Below are positions 21,948 through 27,767 of a stretch of DNA of 27,767 bases, in pieces (within the stretch, counting starts at the first letter, position 1; every line of letters begins with the position of its first letter). The notes under the pieces were generated by a model. The model did no database searches. It was not told the DNA's origin and saw nothing but the letters and a program-made list of their open reading frames with translations. A program made the position numbers and the translations under genes. The stretch comes from JABWBR01 sp036741235. GTDB taxonomy: Bacteria > Bacteroidota > Bacteroidia > Chitinophagales > Saprospiraceae. The stretch is taken from the NCBI GenBank assembly GCA_036741235.1, contig DAINSQ010000052.1, positions 1 through 27,767 on the forward strand. Reading direction: 5' to 3'.

Positions 21948-23840
21948 ATGCTGAATCCGCAAACATTAGAACAAAAACTGCAGCAACGCAAAGACCCCAT
22001 GCAGCGATTGGCGCTCATCGACCAATTGGCCTGCCACTACGCGTTTACCAATGTTGCAAGAGCCCGCCAATTGCTGGAGGAAGAATATCGCATTTTGCGC
22101 GTATTCAATTATAGCGATTTCAAGCTCAATTACCACCTCAACCTGGCTACGATAGAGAACAACCTCTATCATTTTGCGGAAGCAGAAAAAGCTTTTCAAA
22201 AGGCAATTGCGGTCCTCGAAGACATGGGTACCGCCAAACAAGTGGCGGAGGTGTATATCGATTATGCCGGTACGCTGATGAACCTGGAGCGCATGGAAGA
22301 GGCCATGCAATACCTCGACAAATCCGCCAAGTTGCTGCGCAATTTTCCCGATCAGGGACTGCAATCGCGCATTACCTGCCGGGAGGGCTTTTTGCAACTG
22401 CACTACGCCGATTATCCCAAAGCCATAGAATTGCTGCTGGAATCCAAAAAACTCATCGCTTCGCTCGACCGGCCCCTGGAACTCAAAGACAATTATTTTT
22501 TGACCCTCATTTATAGCGGTCTGGGTAAAATTTACGATCGCAACGACGAATACGAAAAAAGCGTTCAGTCGTACCTGAAGGTGGTCAATATGTGCGAAAA
22601 CCTGCAGATGCGCACGCGTATCGCCTGGCACTACGTCAATGTGGGCACTGCCTATATGGCCCTCAACGACCTCGAAAATGCCGAGTTGTACTTCCGCAAG
22701 GCCATTAATACCCGCGACGACGCCAGCCGGCAGGCCCGCGCCGGCGCCTTCGCCAACCTGGGCTTCTGCTATTTTTACAACGAACGCTATAAAGAAGCGC
22801 TGGAGCATTTTGATAAAGCAGAGCGACTCTATAAGGAAACCTCAGAGGAAGATTATCTCAATTTTTCTATTCTGGAATTGTGGCGCGGCCGTTTGTATAC
22901 CGAACTCGACCAGCCCGATGATGCCCTTGAGCATTTTGCAGGCGCCTATGCTTATGCCAGCAAAATAGAAGACTACAAGCAATTGGCCAGTATTTGCAAA
23001 TATATGGCCTCGTTTTACGCCGATGATGGCGATTACAAAAGCGCTTACGAATACCAATTGTTGCACGATAAATTTCTCGAGCAATACAACTTGCAACTCG
23101 ACAAACGCCAGCAGGCAGAACTCGAAGCCAAATACGAAGCCGCAAAAAAACGCCAGGAAACCGAGTTGCTACGATTGGAAGCTACTCGCCTGCAACTCAA
23201 AGCCCTGCGCGCTCAGATGAACCCCCATTTTATGTATAATGCGCTTAATGCAATCCAGAGTTATATCACCTCCAATGAAGTCAGCAGCGCCTCCAAATAC
23301 CTGGCCAAGTTTGCCAAGCTGGTGCGCCAAAGCCTCGATTATTCAGAATTGGAGATTATCCCGCTGGAACAGGAAATCGCTTTTCTCGAAGATTACCTGC
23401 ATATCAACGAAAAACTGCGCTTCGAAGACCGCTTGAAATACGAGATCAAGGTTGACGACGAGATCGAAGAGGATATCCTCGGCGTGCCTACGATGATCGT
23501 ACAGCCTTATGTGGAAAATGCCATTGAACACGGGCTGCGTACCCGAAAAAAAGGACTGATCAAGGTGCATTTTTCGATGTACGACGACGATACGATCCTC
23601 TGCGTAGTGGAAGACAACGGTATTGGCCGGGAAAAAGCCCATCAAATGCAAATGCAGGATCCCAAGTTCCAAAACCACCGCTCTATGGGTACCAGCATCA
23701 CGGAAAAACGCCTGCAAATTCTGCACAATTCAAAGGACAAGGGCGTTTTTGTGAAAACAATAGACCTGAAAGACGCCAAAACCGGCGAACCGAAGGGTAC
23801 CCGCGTGGAAATCAAGATCCCTATTGTGGATATACGCTGA
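21948..23840 (+). CDS. soluble TPR sensor histidine kinase, LytS/His_kinase type
   Basis: This is a 630-aa protein without signal peptide or membrane helices. Residues about 30-390 form a series of TPR units (for example NLATIENNLYHFAEAEKAFQ, HYVNVGTAYMALNDLENAEL, ANLGFCYFYNERYKEALEHF). A coiled coil follows (KRQQAELEAKYEAAKKRQET). The kinase part has LRAQMNPHFMYNALNAIQSY as phospho-acceptor box, PYVENAIEHGLR as N-box and VVEDNGIGREKA as G1 box, ending in a long beta hairpin (GTRVEIKIP). Many Bacteroidota relatives carry an N-terminal signal and one membrane helix; this one has neither, so it should sense an internal cue or a protein partner. No LytTR regulator is adjacent. Confidence 0.93.
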   Translation: MLNPQTLEQKLQQRKDPMQRLALIDQLACHYAFTNVARARQLLEEEYRILRVFNYSDFKLNYHLNLATIENNLYHFAEAEKAFQKAIAVLEDMGTAKQVAEVYIDYAGTLMNLERMEEAMQYLDKSAKLLRNFPDQGLQSRITCREGFLQLHYADYPKAIELLLESKKLIASLDRPLELKDNYFLTLIYSGLGKIYDRNDEYEKSVQSYLKVVNMCENLQMRTRIAWHYVNVGTAYMALNDLENAELYFRKAINTRDDASRQARAGAFANLGFCYFYNERYKEALEHFDKAERLYKETSEEDYLNFSILELWRGRLYTELDQPDDALEHFAGAYAYASKIEDYKQLASICKYMASFYADDGDYKSAYEYQLLHDKFLEQYNLQLDKRQQAELEAKYEAAKKRQETELLRLEATRLQLKALRAQMNPHFMYNALNAIQSYITSNEVSSASKYLAKFAKLVRQSLDYSELEIIPLEQEIAFLEDYLHINEKLRFEDRLKYEIKVDDEIEEDILGVPTMIVQPYVENAIEHGLRTRKKGLIKVHFSMYDDDTILCVVEDNGIGREKAHQMQMQDPKFQNHRSMGTSITEKRLQILHNSKDKGVFVKTIDLKDAKTGEPKGTRVEIKIPIVDIR

Positions 23841-23871
23841 ATGCCCCGTAAATATGCAATATCTTGCGTCT

Positions 23872-24540
23872 CTACCGCCGCATTAACAGATGGCGTTTAT
23901 TGTATTCCTGGAGGTACAGAAACAACTGTTCATCGCGTTTTTCATTATTTTCAAAATGCGTAAGCAGCGGTTTGTCGTCGGCGATTAGTTGTGCAAGGTG
24001 TTCAGATTTAAAGGGGTAAAAACGACCGGTTTTCAGCTCAAGCACCCACTGGACGGATTGGTATTTGACTTTGTCGAGCGTAGTTTTCTGGGGTAACGGA
24101 CCCATTTCGTAGTCCTTGCCTTCTGCCCGGTTTTTTTCTACTGTTAGGTGACAAAGCGCCCCAACGACCGGCGCCAGCACAAAATATCCCTCCAGGTTGA
24201 CGTAGAGTTGTCTGTTGTAGACAATGGCCCAGACGTCTTCCTTTCTGACCACTTTTTTCTTCCCCGAACTTTTCGTGTCGGTTACTTTCAGGTGCTTGAT
24301 GTCGAGCGTATTGATCGTTTGACTGTTTGTCACGACTTTGCCGCCAGGCAAGCCTACAAGAAGCGTCGAGCCGCTGTTCAGGCGCATATCGACCATATCC
24401 ATCGGGTAATCGGGGATGTTTTTCCTCAAATTCTCGTGGCTCAGGTAAAGTCCGGCTTTAAATGGGATGGTATCGGCCTGAATGGCGCAAATGGGAAACA
24501 ACAGGAAGACCAGTACAATCCAGTAAGGGATAGCTTTCAT
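23872..24540 (-). CDS. exported hypothetical protein
   Basis: This is a 222-aa protein with a clear signal peptide (MKAIPYWIVLVFLLFPICAIQA). I do not recognise a named domain. The mature part begins IPFKAGLYLSHENLRKNIPD, a pattern seen in uncharacterised Bacteroidota exported proteins. It has a basic segment (TKSSGKKKVVRKEDVWAIVY) followed by a hydrophobic stretch near residues 121-132 (YFVLAPVVGALC), and ends in a charged helical tail (QEYNKRHLLMRR). It is convergent with the TPR kinase, 31 nt away, and alone on its strand. A periplasmic or outer-membrane-associated place is likely; function is unknown. Confidence 0.78.
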   Translation of the reverse strand: MKAIPYWIVLVFLLFPICAIQADTIPFKAGLYLSHENLRKNIPDYPMDMVDMRLNSGSTLLVGLPGGKVVTNSQTINTLDIKHLKVTDTKSSGKKKVVRKEDVWAIVYNRQLYVNLEGYFVLAPVVGALCHLTVEKNRAEGKDYEMGPLPQKTTLDKVKYQSVQWVLELKTGRFYPFKSEHLAQLIADDKPLLTHFENNEKRDEQLFLYLQEYNKRHLLMRR

Positions 24541-24658
24541 GAGTCATGCGTTTTTTGGTTAATAGCACTCAGGTGCATAACATTACTACCGGCGATTAAA
24601 AAAACTACCCCATCAAAACATATTACATTTTTTTGTTATGGCATCCTTTTTGGATGTA

Positions 24659-24675
24659 AATAGTTGCCAACTATT
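24659..24675. promoter_or_regulatory. 17-bp palindrome upstream of the small peptide gene
   Basis: AATAGTTGCCAACTATT is a perfect inverted repeat with 8-bp arms around one central base. It ends 25 nt before the ATG of the 31-aa peptide, a position suited to an operator or a leader hairpin. Confidence 0.4.
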
Positions 24676-24700
24676 GTATTTTCAACAAAAAGGAACCAAC

Positions 24701-24796
24701 ATGCTATCAGAAAAATCAACTTTACTCAAAGACATCCGCTTTTGGCTGGTGCTGGTTTGCCTGGCCGTTTTATTGCTTATCGCTGTCCTGAAGTGA
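24701..24796 (+). CDS. 31-aa single-membrane-helix peptide
   Basis: A 32-codon frame encodes MLSEKSTLLKDIRFWLVLVC followed by LAVLLLIAVLK. It begins with a short charged segment and continues into one membrane helix of about 17 residues (positions 14-30) closed by a lysine. The ATG is preceded by AAAAAGGAACCAAC, a good Shine-Dalgarno match with correct spacing, which is notable because many genes here lack one. Codon choice is ordinary. A longer frame on the same strand from 24664 shows no coding features and starts inside the palindrome. Small single-helix peptides of this kind can be membrane regulators or subunits of larger complexes, but no partner is adjacent, and the function is unknown. 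Detection rests on start, ribosome site and hydrophobicity only. Confidence 0.55.
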   Translation: MLSEKSTLLKDIRFWLVLVCLAVLLLIAVLK

Positions 24797-24826
24797 GGGG
24801 TTGTAGTAGGTTCGTTTATAAGTTTA

Positions 24827-24915
24827 ATAGTTTATTGGTTTATGAATTAGAGTAAAACTATAAACCTCCCGACTTCCCTTCGGTCAGTACGGGACTCCCC
24901 CGACTTTTAGTCGGG
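24827..24915. repeat. cluster of inverted repeats between peptide gene and isomerase
   Basis: ATAGTTT (24827-24833) pairs with AAACTAT (24855-24861), and GGTTTAT (24837-24843) with ATAAACC (24860-24866). Then CCCGACT-TTT-AGTCGGG (24899-24915) is a perfect 7-bp hairpin. A second copy of CCCGACT, just upstream near 24879, could pair with AGTACGGG. No U-tract follows. The region may end transcripts from both sides or be a small dispersed repeat. Confidence 0.5.
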
Positions 24916-24975
24916 ACTCACTTCGTTCGCTTTCAGTCGCATAAACCCATCAGCACATCAACAGACGACTGCGCG

Positions 24976-26028
24976 CTATAACCCCAAAATTCTTCTGTTC
25001 ACAGCCTCATCGGTTTGGCCGCCGGCGAAATCGTCGAAAGCCTTTTGGGTGACGTGGATGATATGGTCTTCGATAAACGGAGCGCCTTCGCGGGCGCCCT
25101 GTTCGGGCGATTTGATGCAGCACTCCCATTCCAGCACGGCCCAGCCGTCGTAGTCGTATTGGGCGAGCTTGCTGAAAATAGCGGCAAAATCGACCTGGCC
25201 GTCGCCCAGCGAGCGGAAGCGGCCTGCGCGGTTAATCCAGCTCTCATAGCTGCTATACACGCCTGCCCGGCCTGTGGGGTTAAATTCGGCGTCTTTGACG
25301 TGGAACATCTTGATAAACTCGTGGTAGATATCGATATATTCGAGGTAGTCGAGTTGTTGGAGCACAAAATGGCTGGGATCGTAGAGGATATTCACGCGGG
25401 GGTGCTCGCCGGTGGCTTCAAAAAAGCGCTCAAAAGTGATGCCGTCGTGCAGGTCTTCACCAGGGTGTATTTCGTAACACAGATCAACGCCCGCGTCGTC
25501 GAAGGCGTTGAGGATGGGCGTCCAGCGCACGGCCAACTCCTTGAAAGCCGTTTCGATGAGCCCGGCCGGGCGTTGCGGCCAGGGATAGACAAAAGGCCAG
25601 GCCAGGGCGCCCGAGAAGGTAACGTGGCGGTCGATGCCCAGATTGGCGGTAGCTCTGGCGGCCCACAGCAATTGCTGCACTGCCCAGGCCGTGCGCGCTT
25701 TGGGGTTGTTGCGGTATTGTTCGGGTGCAAAAGCGTCGAACATCGTGTCGTAGGCGGGGTGAACCGCCACCAACTGTCCTTGCAGGTGAGTTGATAACTC
25801 GGTGATTTCCAGGCCGTATTCGGCAATTTTTCCTTTCAGGTCGTCGCAGTAAGCTTTGCTTTCCGCAGCCTTTTGCAGGTCGATCAGCCGCGACTCCCAG
25901 GTGGGGATCTGTACCCCCTTGTAACCCAGGTCGGCTACCCAGCGGCAAATGCTTTCCAATGAATTGAACGGCGGCTCGTCGCCCATGAATTGTGCCAGAA
26001 AAATGGCAGGCCCTTTTATCGTGCGCAT
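24976..26028 (-). CDS. sugar phosphate isomerase/epimerase, TIM-barrel (xylose isomerase-like)
   Basis: This is a 350-aa AP endonuclease family 2/xylose isomerase-like TIM-barrel protein, cytoplasmic, without signal peptide. The metal-binding residues typical of the fold are visible: Glu in LCYEIHPGED, Asp and His in LYDPSHF, His and Asp in MFHVKDAEF, and Glu in VLEWECCIK. HPAYDTMFDAF and VTFSGALAWPFVYPWPQRP are characteristic of the group often found in inositol- or sugar-catabolic gene sets. No other sugar gene is adjacent, so the substrate is open. It is divergent from nadB, separated by 115 nt. Confidence 0.88.
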   Translation of the reverse strand: MRTIKGPAIFLAQFMGDEPPFNSLESICRWVADLGYKGVQIPTWESRLIDLQKAAESKAYCDDLKGKIAEYGLEITELSTHLQGQLVAVHPAYDTMFDAFAPEQYRNNPKARTAWAVQQLLWAARATANLGIDRHVTFSGALAWPFVYPWPQRPAGLIETAFKELAVRWTPILNAFDDAGVDLCYEIHPGEDLHDGITFERFFEATGEHPRVNILYDPSHFVLQQLDYLEYIDIYHEFIKMFHVKDAEFNPTGRAGVYSSYESWINRAGRFRSLGDGQVDFAAIFSKLAQYDYDGWAVLEWECCIKSPEQGAREGAPFIEDHIIHVTQKAFDDFAGGQTDEAVNRRILGL

Positions 26029-26143
26029 GGTTGTATTTTTTACTCGCTGCGCAATTTATACAATTCATCGCACAAAATTTTTATCCCACGCAACAATTGG
26101 CGCTTGTTTTTCTTTCTATCTTAGTTTCATAATTAAACTAACC

Positions 26144-27745
26144 ATGCACCAAACCGATATCCTTATTTTGGGCTCGGGCATCGGCGGGCTTAGCACCGCG
26201 ATCTATGTAGCCCAGCAGCGCCCCGACCTGAAGATCACCGTGTTGACAAAAACCGACGACAGCGAGAGCAATACGCGCTACGCCCAGGGCGGGGTGGCTG
26301 CCGTGTGGGATCAGGAAAAAGACTCTTTCGACAAACATATCGAAGATACGCTCGACGCCGGCGATGACCTTTGCGACCGCAGAATAGTCGAAATTGTAGT
26401 GAAGGAAGGCCCCGAGCGCGTCCAGGAAATTATTGAATGGGGTACGCGATTCGACAAAAACAAAAGCGAGTCGTACGACCTGGGCCGCGAAGGCGGCCAC
26501 TCCGAAAACCGCATTTTGCACTATAAAGACCTCACCGGCTGGGAAATACAGCGCGCCCTGCTCGAAAAATCGGCCCAATTGCCCAATATCGAAATTCAGG
26601 AGCATTTTTTTGCGGTAGATATTATCACCCAGCACCACCTGGGCTATAATGTAACCCGCCTTACGCCCGGTATCGAATGTTACGGCGCCTACGCGCTCAA
26701 CAAGCAGACCGGGCAGATCGAGGCTATTTTGTCGAAGGCGACGGTGATCGCCACCGGCGGCACGGGTCAGGTATACCGCAATACGACCAACCCGGTGATC
26801 GCCACCGGCGACGGCATTGCGATGGCCTACCGCGCCAAAGCCCATGTGGAGAACATGGAGTTTGTGCAGTTTCACCCCACGGCTTTGTACAATCCGGCGG
26901 GCGAAAATCCGGTTTTCCTGGTCTCGGAGGCGGTGCGCGGCTTCGGCGGCATCCTCAAAACCCGCAAGGGCGAGGAGTTTATGCATAAATACGACCCCCG
27001 CAAATCGCTGGCGCCCCGCGACATTGTAGCCCGCGCCATCGACAACGAGATGAAAATTTCGGGCGAGGAATGTATGTTCCTGGATTGCCGCCACCTCGAC
27101 AAAGCGGCTTTTGTGGCGCATTTTCCAACGATTTATGATAAATGCCTCAGCATCGGCATCGACCCGATGAAAGATATGATCCCCGTGGTGCCCGCCTGCC
27201 ATTATATGTGCGGCGGCATCCGGGTTGATGATATGGGGCGCTCTTCGATCCACAACCTGTATGCCTGCGGCGAATGTACCTGCACCGGATTGCACGGCGC
27301 CAACCGCCTGGCTTCCAATTCGCTGCTCGAAGCGATGGTATTTGCCTACCGCATCCATATTGACGTGCTTGGGGTTATTGACCGGCTAAGCCTCAAAACC
27401 GGTATCCCGGAATGGAATGCCGGCGGCACTACCGACCCCAAGGAAATGGTGCTTATTACGCAAAGCGTTAAGGAACTCAAGGAAGTGATGAGCAGCTACG
27501 TGGGTATTGTGCGCTCCAATGTGCGCCTGCAACGTGCTATCGACCGCCTCGAATTGCTGTACCGCGAAACAGAGGCGCTGTACAACAGCACTACGCTCTC
27601 TCCGCAACTCTGCGAATTGCGCAACCTGATTACGATCGCCTACCTGATCACGCGGTCGGCAGCGATGCGCCGCGAAAGCCGCGGCCTGCATTTTACTACG
27701 GATTATCCCGATAAGCTTAATTTTTTGCAGCAGTCGATTTTGTAG
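26144..27745 (+). CDS. nadB: L-aspartate oxidase
   Basis: This is a 533-aa FAD enzyme that oxidises L-aspartate to iminoaspartate, the first step of de novo NAD synthesis; NadA then makes quinolinate. The FAD-binding GSGIGG is at residues 10-15. Other hallmarks are YAQGGVAAV, GREGGHSENRILH, IATGGTGQVY, VQFHPTALY, and the closing CGGIRVDDMGRSS and GLHGANRLASNSLLEA blocks, which favour NadB over fumarate reductase or SdhA. ATG 26144 gives the family N-terminus MHQTDILILGSG; longer in-frame starts extend into the neighbour's leader. A TATCTTAG near 26117 resembles a -7 box imperfectly. nadA and nadC are not in the window. Confidence 0.96.
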   Translation: MHQTDILILGSGIGGLSTAIYVAQQRPDLKITVLTKTDDSESNTRYAQGGVAAVWDQEKDSFDKHIEDTLDAGDDLCDRRIVEIVVKEGPERVQEIIEWGTRFDKNKSESYDLGREGGHSENRILHYKDLTGWEIQRALLEKSAQLPNIEIQEHFFAVDIITQHHLGYNVTRLTPGIECYGAYALNKQTGQIEAILSKATVIATGGTGQVYRNTTNPVIATGDGIAMAYRAKAHVENMEFVQFHPTALYNPAGENPVFLVSEAVRGFGGILKTRKGEEFMHKYDPRKSLAPRDIVARAIDNEMKISGEECMFLDCRHLDKAAFVAHFPTIYDKCLSIGIDPMKDMIPVVPACHYMCGGIRVDDMGRSSIHNLYACGECTCTGLHGANRLASNSLLEAMVFAYRIHIDVLGVIDRLSLKTGIPEWNAGGTTDPKEMVLITQSVKELKEVMSSYVGIVRSNVRLQRAIDRLELLYRETEALYNSTTLSPQLCELRNLITIAYLITRSAAMRRESRGLHFTTDYPDKLNFLQQSIL

Positions 27746-27767
27746 GGGTTGTGGGTTGTAGGTTGTA
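27746..27767. repeat. short 7-nt tandem repeat at the window edge
   Basis: Right after the nadB stop the sequence reads GGGTTGT, GGGTTGT, AGGTTGT and A, three near-identical 7-mers running off the window. Its full length cannot be seen. Confidence 0.6.

Noticed and set aside
24664..24855. 63-aa plus-strand frame overlapping the 31-aa peptide gene
   Set aside because: It starts within a palindrome without a ribosome site; the product is non-hydrophobic and unstructured, whereas the 31-aa frame has a clear ribosome site and membrane helix.
26138..27358. 406-aa minus-strand open frame across nadB
   Set aside because: It is a shadow of nadB; the protein has no recognisable domain and low-complexity Ala/Val/His composition.
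1..27767. tRNA, rRNA, CRISPR, IS or prophage elements
   Set aside because: I scanned the gaps and saw no cloverleaf, rRNA segment, transposase, integrase or direct-repeat/spacer pattern; a covariance-model search would be needed to exclude small RNAs.

Overview
The window looks like chromosome from a Bacteroidota bacterium, most likely a Saprospiria (Saprospiraceae/Haliscomenobacter-like) lineage. The evidence is a giant secreted adhesin with a C-terminal type IX secretion (Por) sorting tail, an SprB-type repeat protein, Bacteroidota-style -7 boxes (TAnnTTTG) in front of several genes, and two LytS/His_kinase-type sensor kinases, one of them with TPR repeats. The organism call is inferred from gene content; no rRNA or tRNA gene is present to anchor it.

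Layout. Positions 1-1239 (minus) hold a secreted cell-surface protein that runs off the left edge and is interrupted by an in-frame TGA. Positions 1630-2390 (plus) hold yceD (DUF177) and rpmF, followed by ridA and trpS, with a long inverted repeat between the last two. Positions 4083-4731 (minus) hold a compact AT-rich VapBC-like toxin-antitoxin pair with a palindromic operator candidate. A fumarylacetoacetate-hydrolase-family enzyme (plus) then converges on a minus-strand cluster: an unknown 443-aa protein, a PaaD-type protein and a Mn-type superoxide dismutase. A PPP-type phosphatase and a membrane LytS-type kinase (plus) follow, then hemN and a small conserved hypothetical gene (minus).

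Positions 12056-17991 (minus) are one 1957-aa secreted adhesin. It has a DUF11-like domain, a beta-helix region, HYR-like domains, five exact-length 222-bp repeats, a DUF1349-like sandwich and a sorting tail, and it ends at a strong intrinsic terminator. A divergent gamma-glutamyltranspeptidase-like enzyme (plus) overlaps the 3' end of aceK (minus). aceK is divergent from a soluble TPR sensor kinase, and the two share mirror-image promoters. The right end holds an unknown exported protein, a 31-aa single-TM peptide gene, a TIM-barrel sugar isomerase/epimerase and nadB.

Most of the window is ordinary housekeeping: translation (rpmF, trpS), cofactor synthesis (hemN, nadB), oxidative and metabolite-damage protection (sod, ridA), and carbon-flux control (aceK). 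The accessory content is the two surface proteins, the toxin-antitoxin pair, the GGT-like enzyme lacking the usual gamma-glutamyl-binding residues, the unknown 443-aa protein and the 31-aa peptide. I did not find a convincing new multi-gene defence or mobile system.
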